Shown here: positions 1-10,987 of the stretch, piece after piece | Position numbering within the stretch: position 1 is the first letter of the stretch | Layout: each line of letters starts with the position of its first letter | Assembly (NCBI RefSeq): GCF_021462225.1 | Contig: NC_061802.1 | Span: 5,785,859-5,849,858 of the forward strand | DNA: 64,000 nt | DNA from: Girardinichthys multiradiatus | Taxonomy: Eukaryota > Chordata > Actinopteri > Cyprinodontiformes > Goodeidae | Reading direction: 5' to 3' | Made by a program: the position numbers and the translations under genes | Notes under the pieces: generated by a model | Told to the model about the DNA's origin: nothing | The model's input: the letters and a program-made list of their open reading frames with translations, nothing else | Database searches by the model: none

Positions 1-133
1 TCCTCGACTGACATTATCGACAAACACACAATCCTCCACTTCTGCCAGGAGTCCATTGTGTATCCAGAGAAAAACGTCCAGCCCGGACAAGTTGGGCTCT
101 CCTTCACCCTGTCTTCTCGTTGAGAAAATTTGA

Positions 134-690
134 TCAATTGCATTGAGAGACCAGCTGACCAAATCCATAACTCAGAATTTGGAAGATATGCAAAAAGAGG
201 CTCCAAAAAGATGACAAGACAGAGCTGAAGCAGGGCAGATATGGGAGGGGTGCGGGAGACAGAGAAAAAGCGTCCTCCTCCACAGAGAGCAGAAAGAAAG
301 CGCTTAGCGCTGTTCCCCTGATCCCTACAGCATATTCCAGCCTTTCTAAGAGAATATTGTGATAGACTGTATCAAATGCAGCACTGAGATCTAACAGAAC
401 CAGTACAGACACAAGTCCATTATCTGAGGCCATAAGAATATCATTAGTGACTTTCAGCAGAGCTGTTTCAGTGCTATGATGAGCTCTGAAACCTGACTGA
501 AACTCTTCAAACAGGTCATTGCTGTGTAAATGCACACATTTGATTAGCAACTATTTTCTCAAGAATTTTAGATAAGAATGGAAGATTGGATATAGGTCTA
601 TAATTTATCAAGTCATCTCAATCAAGCGAAGGTTTCTTAAGTAAAGGTTTAATTACAGCTAACTTAAAAACCTGTGGTAAAGTCCATGAG
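134..690 (-). mobile_element. L2-like LINE, reverse transcriptase relic
   Basis: Read on the minus strand, about 134-550 encodes a degraded piece of a non-LTR reverse transcriptase, with FQSGFRAHHSTETALLKV followed by the palm-like LLDLSAAFDTV (the block that carries the first catalytic aspartate). The segment 560-690 continues upstream in other frames with INYRPISNLPFLSKILEK, the usual block before it, so the copy carries frameshifts and stops. About 165 bases at 134-330 look like a different sequence joined on. The assignment to the L2 group rests on the HHSTETALLKV wording typical of fish L2 copies. It is not a host gene. Confidence 0.75.
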
Positions 691-1452
691 CATCATCCCG
701 GCGCCAAAAAAAACACCCCCAATAACATTTACGACCACAGACCAGTGGCTCCGACTCAATTTGTCATGAAGTGCTTTAATAACGGGTTCTTCTGTACATT
801 AAATTCAGCCTACTGGCCTCCCTCAATCAATACACATAAAAGTTCCACTGTGGAAGGTATGGACATAAGCAACACTGCACCGACGCATTTGTAATGAGTG
901 TGGGCAGTACATGTAATTCATTTATTTTAGCTTATTATGAAACACCAAGCTCGCAGACATTCTCTCCAACAAGCTGCTTTGATGGGGACACTTGACCTAC
1001 ATCTGTAGATGAGCAAACGTTTTAATTTTAAATTGTTCACAGATTTACATTTCTTCCTCCGTCTCACTCTATACATACGCACACATATATATATATATGT
1101 GTGCGTATGTATATATATATATATATATATACATGTGTATATATATGTATATATATACATGTATGTAACTCTATGCGTTACATTAACGCTCAGCTTGGAC
1201 TCCTGCTTTACTTGCACTGCTTTACTTGCACAATGATCACCTGCACTGTTGTATTGCTCTTGCATCTTATAGTGCTCTATATTTACTCTCACTCACTTAA
1301 AACTGTGCACATATATTTATATTATATTGTAGATATGTTTATACTGTTTAATTTGTACTGTATTGCACCGACTACGCCAAAACAAATTCCTTGTATGTCC
1401 AAAAACGTACTTGGCAATAAAGCTTTTCTGATTCTGATTCTGATTCTGACAT
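690..1452 (+). mobile_element. Rex1-like LINE, fragment and 3' end
   Basis: A short piece at 690-790 still encodes a decayed version of the Rex1 block DxRPVALTSxVMKCFE. After a TA-rich gap, 1190-1452 is the 3' untranslated end of the same kind of element. It carries AATAAAG near 1418 and ends in three copies of the hexamer TGATTC. The stretch 1288-1440 is essentially identical to 51325-51475, the 3' end of the larger Rex1-type copy in this window, which shows both belong to one recently active family. Confidence 0.7.
1084..1167. repeat. TA/TG microsatellite
   Basis: Runs of alternating TA broken by TGTG and TGTA units. The small open frames on both strands across this block (HTHIYIYVC-type peptides) are artefacts of the repeat. 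Confidence 0.9.
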
Positions 1453-1461
1453 GTATATATA

Positions 1462-3013
1462 CACTGCTCAAAAAAATAAAGGGAACACTCAAATAACACA
1501 TCCTAGATCTGAATGAATGAAATATTCTCATTAAATACTTTGTTCTGTGCAAAGTTGAATGTGCTGACAACAAAATCACACAAAAATCATTAATGGAAAT
1601 CAAATTTATTAGCCAATGGAGGCCTGGATTTGGAGTGACACACAAAATTAAAGTGGAAAAACACACTACAGGCTGATCCAACTTTGATGTAATGTCCTTA
1701 AAACAAGTCAAAATGAGGCTCAGTATTGTGTGTGGCCTCCACATGCCTGTATGACCTCCCTACAACACCTGGGCATGCTCCTGATGAGACGGATGGTCTC
1801 CTGAGGGATCTCCTCCCAGACCTGGACTAAAGCATCCACCAACTCCTGGACAGTCTGTGGTGCAACGTGACGTTGGTGGATGGAGCGAGACATGATGTCC
1901 CAGATGTGCTCAATCGGATTCAGGTCCGGGGAACGGGCGGGCCAGTCCATAGCTTCAATGTCTTCATCTTGCAGGAACTGCTGACACACTCCAGCCACAT
2001 GAGGTCTAGCATTGTCCTGTATTAGGAGGAACCCAGGGCCAACCGCACCAGCATATGATCTCACAAGAGGTCTGAGGATCTCATCTCGGTACCTAATGGC
2101 AGTCAGCCATGCAGCCCTCCAAAGAAATGCCACCCCACACCATTACTGACCCACTGCCAAACCGGTCATGCTGAAGGATGTTCCAGGCAGCAGATCGCTC
2201 TCCACGGTGTCTCCAGACTCTGTCATGTCTGTCACATGTGCTCAGTGTGAACCTGCTTTCATCTGTGAAGACCACAGGGCGCCAGTGGCGAATTTGCCAA
2301 TCCTGGTGTTCTCTGGCAAATGCCAAGCGTCCTGCACGGTGTTGGGCTGTGAACACAAACCCCATTTATGGACGTCGGGCCCTCATACAATGCTCGTGGA
2401 GTCGGTTTCTAATCGTTTGTGCAGACACATGCACGTGTGTGGCCTGCTAGAAGTCATTTTGCAGGGCTCTGGCAGTGCTCCTCCTGTTCCTCCTTGCACA
2501 AAGGCAGAAGTAGTAGTCCTGCTGCTGGGTTGTTGCCCTCCTACGGCCTCCTCCACGTCTCCTGGTGTACTGGCCTGTCTCCTGGTAGCGCCTCCCGGCT
2601 CTGGACACTACGCTGACAGACACAGCAAACCTTCTTGCCACAGCTTGCATTGATGTGCCATCCTGGATGAGCTACACTACCTGAGCCGCTTGTGTGGGTT
2701 GTAGAGTCCGTCTCATGCTACCACGAGTGTGAAAGCACCACCAACATTCAAAAGTGACCAAAACATCAGCCAGAAAGCATCGGTACTGAGAAGTGGTCTG
2801 TGGTCCCCACCTGCAGAACCACTCCTTTATTGAGTGTGTCTTGCTAATCACCAAAGATTTCCCCCTGTTGTCTATTTCATTTGCACAACAACATGTGAAA
2901 TTGATGGTCAATCAGTGTTGCTTCCTAAGTGGACAGTTTGATTTCACAGAAGTTTGATTTACTTGGAGTTATATTGTGTTGTTTAAGTGTTCCCTTTATT
3001 TTTTTGAGCAGTG
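1462..3013 (-). mobile_element. Tc1-like DNA transposon (DD34E), broken copy
   Basis: The element is bounded by inverted ends that start CACTGCTCAAAAAAATAAAG at the left and end with the complement at 3013. It is flanked by the TA target duplication at 1460-1461 and 3014-3015. Its length of about 1.55 kb is normal for the family. The transposase runs on the minus strand and is inactivated. Confidence 0.93.
1720..2690 (-). pseudogene. Tc1 transposase, inactivated
   Basis: This was a cut-and-paste transposase with N-terminal helix-turn-helix domains (2447-2690, ending at an in-frame stop near 2447) and a DDE catalytic domain. The first catalytic Asp lies in VVFTDESRF (near 2270), the second in LIQDNARPH and the Glu in [11 protein letters not shown], with 34 residues between the last two (DD34E). 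Besides the stop, a small deletion near 2095-2135 shifts the frame between SVMVWGGISLEG and the following LTAIRYRDE block. The C-terminal half to 1720 is otherwise open. It cannot make a working enzyme as it stands. Confidence 0.9.
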
Positions 3014-3015
3014 TA

Positions 3016-5285
3016 TATATACCCCTGCCAAACAGTAGTCAGAAACTTCTGCTCACTAGCCTAGCAATTAGCCATCAAGGTAAATCAGGCTACCCCAAAA
3101 TGTATAGAATGTTTAGAAACAGCACTAAGCTCTTTTAGCACACCAACTGCTAACTAGTCTGTCAGATTTATTCCACTGTTGTGAAGTTAGTTTTAGGTTG
3201 GATATTGAATATTTACCCTCCACAAACTCAGCGACGTCTTCCTCCCGTTTGACCTGAGGCAGTCTGAATTCAGCCAGCAGCTCTCTGCCTGCTCCCTCTT
3301 CTTACACATGGTGGTTCACCGTCAATACATTTCCAAACCAAACACACTTAAGAGACCAAAATGTATAGCTTTCATGTCTTGCGACCCAGAGACACAAAAA
3401 ACAAATCATATTACTAGATTACTAAGAACTTGATAAGCAAGTAAACACCCTAGTGTGTAACGGGAAAGGAATATTACTGTATAAACATGTATGCATTTTG
3501 TTTTATACAGCAACAGATCCACTGTGATGACTGTGATAGAAGATATCATGCCTAAACACAAACAGCACAGAATATGAAAATGCAAAGAAAGGCAACTGGA
3601 AATGTCCATGTTCAAGGAAAGTGCAAAATCTGAACCGTGTTCAATAACGTTAGAAAGAATTGGTTATAAATTTTATGTTGGAAACAAATTGTAGATCTGT
3701 TAGGTAGCTTTAAGACTGTGTCTCGTCTGTCTTGTTTAGTAGAATAATTTAACATTAATTTTATGAATGTGTGTCACATGACCTGAAAACAATTTTTAAT
3801 GTCATGAATTTTGATTACAAACATTTTTTTAAAATACAAAATACATTAAAATCAGATTAAAGGAAGTGTGTCTTATTTGTGTAATCACATAGAATGATTT
3901 CACGTTTTTTAACTAGTACCTAGCGCTGTGGCTAGAGTGTGCCCAGGCAGCACTTACTTCACCAGGCTTGTGAGAGCTCTATATAGGCTTCATTTCAGAG
4001 TCTCTGCTGCAGACTAGCGCACCAAGCTAGCCTCTGGCTGCATGACCCCATGCTTTCAGCAGGAATCACCCATTCTACTCCAAAAGTATTATCAACAGGA
4101 GCTGTAATAATACTAAGAAAAACAATAGTAACAACAAATTTTTTGAAATTATAATGTGTAAAGAGCCCCAAATCCCACAGAAATACCATTTAGATATTTG
4201 TATTTCTGAAACTTCATTTCCTGAAAGAAAATTCAACTAATCATGGCAAGTGATCCGATCAATCAAGATTTTCCCAAACTCCGCGCACACCCAAGAAACT
4301 CCCCCTATTTACTGCAGTGACCCCTACTTGGATGTATTGTGGATCCTAGTAGAATAAATAGACCTATTCTTTGCTAATTATTTGTGTTTATGTAGAGCAG
4401 GTCTGTTCCTTTAAGTTTCAAGGGGTTCATATCTCTCATATTCTTTTGCTGCCATTCCGAAAATGTGCATCAGTGTCTGCAGTTCTTAAGATGGTTTAGG
4501 TGGAAAATAATCCAGAGCAAACAGTCAAACTGAAATATAAACAGAACATTCATCGTCTTTTGCAATTCATTTCATGGCATAGGAAACCACAAAAACATTT
4601 CAGTGAGATTTCATTAATTCAAAATTTGACATCGTTCTTAAAATAAGATCAAAATTTAAGACCTGACTTATTCACACACTTTTTAGATTGAAGCCAAGAA
4701 AAGTCTGGGCAATTCTTGTAAATACACCTACATCAGGTGACACAAATACAATGGCTATTGAAGGTGGGACACATTCAGGTCTGGCAGAAGGAGTCTGACA
4801 GTGTCAGGAACCTGTGGATGACATTGGCTCTGCAGGATTCTGCTCCTTTGTCAGCAGCAGGTTAGTCCAGGACATTATGAGCCATTTTTCAGGCAGAGTA
4901 CAGTAAATATTAACCTCAGCCGGCTGAGATCATGCCATTCACCAGCAGCTTGGTCAGATAAAATCTGCTCCATAAATGAGCAGGGTGATTTCCCTCCTCA
5001 GGACTTCTATGTTGACAATAAGTTTAGGTTTAAATTGATGGAATTGTTTTAATTGCCTCCTCCTATGTCCACACCACCATTTTCTCACTAAGAAAGTACA
5101 ATGTAGCTCATATAAAATCAAATAGTGGGTTATTTAGAGTAATACTCTTTTTAAATTCTGACACTAATATCTAGGGCAACACAGTTTCACAAATGTGTTG
5201 CACTGTCCTAAATGACAGACGCTCAGTAAAGTCTTTGTTCAAACTACATTGATGTTAACTTGATATGAATGCCTCACATATTCTC
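3016..5285. other. No gene recognised
   Basis: AT-rich DNA between two transposons. I found no exon with plausible splice sites and no recognisable protein similarity. The open frames here are short and unrelated to known domains. Confidence 0.6.
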
Positions 5286-6366
5286 ACCAGCCACTTCATT
5301 ACATGCATATGTTCAACTGCATGTTAACGCAATTACTGAGTAAACAATCACACAATTAAAAGCATTTAGTGCATCTAGACAGGATGAGGTTCAAAATATA
5401 CACCAGAATGGGACTGAAAGAGTTAAGCTCATAACTTTTCAAACCAATGGCAGATTTAGGTTTAAAGTAACCTTTTGAATTTACCAACCTGTTCCTTCTG
5501 ACTGGAAGTAATAAAAATGCTTTGGAGTCACCTAGCACTCCGAAAGAGAATCTGATAAAGAATCTGTTGAGAGAGTAAAATATTAGGGTGCTGGCCGGAA
5601 GGCCCTTCAACCTCAATGTCCTGGAGCTCATCACCAAATAAATCATAACAATACCAGTGGAAACATAGAAAAATATGGTTTGATTGCTGCAATGCTAATA
5701 AAGATGTTTTCCATTAATCATTAATAAGGGTATACATGCTATTTTCAAATTTGTTTTATCATTTGAGAGGTTTCTGTCACTATTAAAAAGAAACTTCTTT
5801 GATTAATTAAAATAACTTTACATCTAAATTTGAAACAATTTCCAATGCGTGGCAGTTGTGTAGATAAAAAATGCTTTCTTGATGTCTGACTTCAGAGGAG
5901 AACAGAAAGACTTGTTCGATATGACAGAGACAAAACAGTAGCACAAATAACCACCGCTTACATTGAGGTATGCAGAATACCATCTCTGACTGCACAACAC
6001 ATTGAACCTTAAAGCAGATGGGCTACCGCAGCAGACGACCACACTGAGTGCAACTCCGGGTAAGAGCGGGAAACTAAGACTATAATTCTCATAGGCTTGC
6101 CAACATTAGGCTAACACACAGGAATAACTTAAGATGAATCATGATTTAAGATCCAACTTTCAGATAGTTGGGTCAGAATGGGGCATAAACATGAAAGCAT
6201 GAATGAAACCTGTCTTGTATCAACAGTTCAGGCTGGTGGAGGTGGTGTAATGGTGTGGGGGATTTTTTATTGCCACACCTATGCTCCTTGGTACCATTTC
6301 AGTACAACACAGGGGGATCGAACCAGGTACTAACAAGCTGTACCTAATAAAGTGGCTGGTGAGTGT
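5286..6366 (+). mobile_element. Tc1-like transposon relic
   Basis: The left end (CACCAGCCACTTCATTA) and the right end at 6337-6366 (TAATAAAGTGGCTGGTGAG) are inverted copies of the ends of a common fish Tc1 element. The inside keeps decayed pieces of its transposase region, for example 5925-6060 and 6215-6265 (with AATGGTGTGGGGGA, encoding a VMVWG block). The region 5450-5920 has other DNA in it and most of the catalytic domain is gone. It has no coding capacity. Confidence 0.7.
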
Positions 6367-7329
6367 ATGTAAATTTTGTAATTTTCGTAAATTTGTCTTT
6401 GGTACTGTAAAAGCTTTGTGAGAAAGGGTATAATCTCTTTACCTCCTTATTTCTACAAAGATCTCTTTATCTTAAGATCTCTGTATTCTCAATTGATAAT
6501 TGGCTTCAAAAATGTTGTTGAGGAGAAGAACGAGTGGGGTCAGAGCTTTTCTGCTCTGTACATCAGAGAGCCACTGTGGGCTTTTGGTTTTTAAAGAAAG
6601 TCTTAATACCATCAGAAGAAAACAAATGAATCAATCATTGGAAAGAAATAGACAACACAAAACAGAAACTGAATGAGAATTTCCCCTTCAATTATAATTG
6701 ATTTCAATTAGTCTGAGCATTATTACTGAAGGGACCTGGTGCTCTGTGGTTCAAGTAAGAACAGCTCAGGCATGGAAGCCTCTGCACATAAAACATCTTG
6801 GACCACAACAATGATATCAAGGAAGACAGGAGCAGAGATTTCTAAGAGAATCACAGGTTTTCCAGCTGCTAAAATTTTATCCAGATAAGTATTTCCCTCA
6901 GCTGACATTGTTCTTTAGTGCGTGAACAAGAGGAACATGTGTATAGTGGCAATGTTTGAGTAACAGGGATGAGAGAAAGTTCTCCAGAAACTGCAGGGTA
7001 TTGAGTGTGTTGTGGAGCGTGATATTAGAACCAACCTTTTACCACCGAGGAACCTCAAAGTCATAACGACCTGCTGGACTCACTGGTTCAGCGGGTATGA
7101 CAGACAGGGTCCCTCAGCTGGAACAAGGCATACAAGAGTAAAGTGAAGAGTGATAGTTTCTGTTCAAACAAACATCTTATGTCAGGAATAATGTTCACAT
7201 GAAACCACATCAGGGATTTACAATCACATTCTATAGTCAGCTTTATGAAAATAAATAAACAGTGACAATACCGATCTTCTAAATGGAAGATCGTAAAGCA
7301 TGTCATGTTTTACAATGGAGGCACCAGTT
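6367..7329. other. No gene recognised
   Basis: No splice-bounded exon, RNA gene or repeat that I can name. The 61-72 aa open frames on the minus strand have no recognisable domain. Confidence 0.5.
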
Positions 7330-8040
7330 CTCGAGTCCAATTAATGCTTAAGACCATTTCTGTCCTCTTGTAAATGTTTGCTTTAAATTTAAATAAGAGG
7401 GATATTGGCTCTTTAAAATAGCAATAGCAATCCCACACTTATTGGCACCTCTGGTGGAGATGAAAGGGGCAAAACCCTCAAGTAAGGCAAATGTATGCTA
7501 ATCCCTTCAATAGTTAGGACATGACTAAAAATGAATAGCTTCTCACCCAGTACCCCAACCTCACCTTAACTGCTGTCTGAGCAATGAATAAAAGTTTAGA
7601 ACATCTGAAATCTTGACAAACAAGGTCCCAGGTTTGTCTTATCACATGGCAGAGAGAGCCAAATGGCAAGGAAGATATAAAAAAACTATTAGATTAGATT
7701 AGATTAAATAACATCATAAATTATTTGAAAAACCAGTTAAAACCTTTTGTCACCAAGAAATCTGTAAATGGACCATGGGTGTTTCAGCAGAATAATCCAA
7801 TAATCCATACAGCCAAATCAAAACAGAAATGGTTCATCAGACACAAAATCACCTTGCTTCCACCACCTTCTCTAGATTTTCTCAGGACTGTGGAGGATCC
7901 AGAGACTCTGCATACAAGTATTTGGTAAAGATCTCTCTCTCTGCATGCTTTAATCTTTTGAGATGCTTTAGGAAAAGATTAATTGACATCCTATTAGTAA
8001 AAGCACTCGATAACTACGATCAATGTACATGACTTGGAAT
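7330..8040 (+). mobile_element. Tc1-like transposon relic
   Basis: Positions 7725-7880 encode a decayed catalytic block reading WVFQQNNPIIHTAKSKQKWF. This matches the Tc1 pattern FQQDNDPxHTAKxTxxWF with the catalytic Asp changed to Asn. The following SLDF replaces the SPDLNPIE block. The edges are not clear and no terminal repeats were found. Confidence 0.55.
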
Positions 8041-9376
8041 CTATGACTGTATGATAATCACGACAGCAACTCCTTAAGCTTTTAAGTTCCTATATATAAG
8101 GCCTAAAATCAAGAATATTTGAAGATAGTCATTAGAAGCAGGTTCTTGAAAATTCAGGAAGTAAAATGCATGTTTGGGAGTTTGAAATGATCTGTCTGCA
8201 TCTGCTACCCCTACTTGAAAGACCTGTTGCTTCTGACAGGTGTGCATAATTAGGTATTGAACCTGCAATAAATATCTCTGTAAATGAAGTATATCCCCAA
8301 AATATGTAAAAAGAAATAATGACAGGCTGTAAAAATAGCTTTTAGTCTTTTTAATTTGCACAACAGTGGGGATATTTTTAACAACAGCAATTTCTAATAC
8401 GGTTTTCTTTCCATTTAAAAGCACTCACATTAAAATGAATGCATTCATAAGAAAAGTAAGACCCCGTCCGACCACATTTTATTTCCACACATTTGATTTT
8501 TTAGCGAATAAATATCTCTTCTAAATCAATGGCCTTCTGACAAGGCTGAACAAATGAAGATTTCTAAAGTTAGAAAAAAAAACTGCTGCTTCAAAAAATA
8601 AAAACTTAAACCAGAAAAAATGATTTGAATTTATGAGCTTTCACATATTTCTTCTCTCTCTTTGATAATGCCGTAAGCTTTACCTAAAGTCCTGCTGTTG
8701 AAGCCCCTTTTTTATTTGTATCACCCATCAGAGTGCATGGCTGACAAATAGAATACAGCAGATCATGAAACATTAAGCACCAGGCAGGCGTAAAGAGAAA
8801 AGCTACCTGTCAAATCCTTTTCTGTGATTCCTTCTCAGTAAAATCACACGATACTGCACTGTGTGGATCAAGTCCAACGATAATAATGACATGTAGACTC
8901 AGTGTAACGTATCCAAACAGATAAGGCACCTCATTTCCCACAAATGCTTCCTTTATGGCCACAAAATGTCAAGTCACAATTCACCAGTTCAGCTTCTTTA
9001 TGGTAATATCACAGCACCTTATGGGCTTCCAAACTAGCCATAAAGCAGTGAATTACTTTGAAGTAATGAGATGCATCCCTGGGAAAGGACCTTTGTCAGA
9101 TCCTGTAGAGATATCTCTGTGTTGGTAAACATAGGATGAAATGTGCAAATGGTCTTTTCTTGCTTTTAACATGTTTCCAACACATTTCTCATTACTGTCT
9201 GAGCCTATTTTAAATTAAAAAAAAAAATAGTGCTTTATGGATTGCAGTTAGTTGGTTGGATGGACGGTTGGACAAAGACAGATGACTAATAAATGGATGG
9301 ATGAATAAATAAATGGATGGTTAACTTGACGGACAAGGAAAAAAATGAACAAATGAATGGGCAGATGAGGGATATA
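8041..9376. other. No gene; GGAT-type simple repeat at the right end
   Basis: No coding signal found. From about 9250 to 9370 the sequence becomes a degenerate ATGG/ATAAA tandem repeat. It stops at the Tc1 element beginning at 9377 and resumes after the element at about 10988-11105, so the transposon landed inside a simple repeat. Confidence 0.6.
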
Positions 9377-10985
9377 CAGGTCCTTCTCAAAATATTAGCA
9401 TATTTTGATTAAGTTAATTATTTTCCATAATGTAATGATGAAAATTTAACATTCATATATTTTAGATTCATTGCACACTAACTGAAATATTTCAGGTCTT
9501 TTATTGTCTTAATACGGATGATTTTGGCATACAGCTCATGAAAACCCAAAATTCCTTTCTCACAAAATTAGCATATCATTAAAAGGGTCTCTAAACGAGC
9601 TATGAACCTAATCATCTGAATCAACGAGTTAACTTTAAACACCTGCAAAAGATTCCTGAGGCCTTTAAAACTCCCAGCCTGGTTCATCACTCAAAACCCC
9701 AATCATGGGTAAGACTGCCGACCTGACTGCTGTCCAGAAGGCCACTATTGACACCCTCAAGCAAGAGGGTAAGACACAGAAAGAAATTTCTGAACGAATA
9801 GGCTGTTCCCAGAGTGCTGTATCAAGGCACCTCAGTGGGAAGTCTGTGGGAAGGAAAAAGTGTGGCAGAAAACGCTGCACAACGAGAAAAGGTGACCAGA
9901 CCCTGAGGAAGATTGTGGAGAAGGGCCGATTCCAGACCTTGGGGGACCTGCGGAAGCAGTGGACTGAGTCTGGAGTAGAAACATCCAGAGCCACCGTGCA
10001 CAGGCGTGTGCAGGAAATGGGCTACAGGTGCCGCATTCCCCAGGTCAAGCCACTTTTGAACCAGAAACAGCGACAGAAGCGCCTGACCTGGGCTACAGAG
10101 AAGCAGCACTGGACTGTTGCTCAGTGGTCCAAAGTACTTTTTTCGGATGAAAGCAAATTCTGCATGTCATTCGGAAATCAAGGTGCCAGAGTCTGGAGGA
10201 AGATTGGGGAGAAGGAAATGCCAAAATGCCAGAAGTCCAGTGTCAAGTACCCACAGTCAGTGATGGTCTGGGGTGCCGTGTCAGCTGCTGGTGTTGGTCC
10301 ACTGTGTTTTATCAAGGGCAGGGTCAATGCAGCTAGCTATCAGGAGATTTTGGAGCACTTCATGCTTCCATCTGCTGAAAAGCTTTATGGAGATGAAGAT
10401 TTCATTTTTCAGCACGACCTGACACCTGCTCACAGTGCCAAAACCACTGGTAAATGGTTTACTGACTATGGTATCACTGTGCTCAATTGGCCTGCCAACT
10501 CTCCTGACCTGAACCCCATAGAGAATCTGTGGGATATTGTGAAGAGAACGTTGAGAGACTCAAGACCCAACACTCTGGATGAGCTAAAGGCCGCTATCGA
10601 AGCATCCTGGGCCTCCATAAGACCTCAGCAGTGCCACAGGCTGATTGCCTCCATGCCACGCCGCATTGAAGCAGTCATTTCTGCAAAAGGATTCCCGACC
10701 AAGTATTGAGTGCATAACTGTACATGATTATTTGAAGGTTGATGTTTTTGTATTAAAAACACTTTTCTTTTATTGGTCGGATGAAATATGCTAATTTTGT
10801 GAGATAGGAATTTTGGGTTTTCATGAACTGTATGCCACAATCATCCGTATTAAGACAATAAAAGACCTGAAATATTTCAGTTAGTGTGCAATGAATCTAA
10901 AATATATGAATGTTAAATTTTCATCATGACATTATGGAAAATAATGAACTTTATCACAATATGCTAATATTTTGAGAAGGACCTG
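9377..10985 (+). mobile_element. Tc1-like DNA transposon (DD34E), structurally complete
   Basis: This is a 1609-bp element with a TA target duplication at 9375-9376 and 10986-10987. The two ends are inverted repeats of roughly 200 bp (9377-9575 against 10785-10985), starting CAGGTCCTTCTCAAAATATT and differing at only a few positions. Such long, nearly identical arms and an uninterrupted transposase indicate a young insertion. It sits in a GGAT simple repeat downstream of ncbp2. Confidence 0.96.
9705..10709 (+). CDS. Tc1-family transposase, intact
   Basis: A 334-residue DDE transposase, the normal full length for Tc1. Residues 1-110 hold two helix-turn-helix DNA-binding domains (LKQEGKTQKEISERIGCSQ, then the REATVHRR-like region). 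The basic stretch GRKKCGRKR (49-57) is a likely nuclear signal and minor-groove hook. The catalytic triad is Asp148 (LFSDESKF), Asp238 (FQHDLTPAHS) and Glu273 ([11 protein letters not shown]), with 34 residues between the last two. The ATG at 9705 is chosen because MGKTADLT is the normal start of this family. The wording around Asp238 (HDLTPAH rather than QDNAPxH) is unusual. It cuts and rejoins the element's own inverted ends; whether it is active is unknown. Confidence 0.95.
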   Translation: MGKTADLTAVQKATIDTLKQEGKTQKEISERIGCSQSAVSRHLSGKSVGRKKCGRKRCTTRKGDQTLRKIVEKGRFQTLGDLRKQWTESGVETSRATVHRRVQEMGYRCRIPQVKPLLNQKQRQKRLTWATEKQHWTVAQWSKVLFSDESKFCMSFGNQGARVWRKIGEKEMPKCQKSSVKYPQSVMVWGAVSAAGVGPLCFIKGRVNAASYQEILEHFMLPSAEKLYGDEDFIFQHDLTPAHSAKTTGKWFTDYGITVLNWPANSPDLNPIENLWDIVKRTLRDSRPNTLDELKAAIEASWASIRPQQCHRLIASMPRRIEAVISAKGFPTKY

Positions 10986-10987
10986 TA

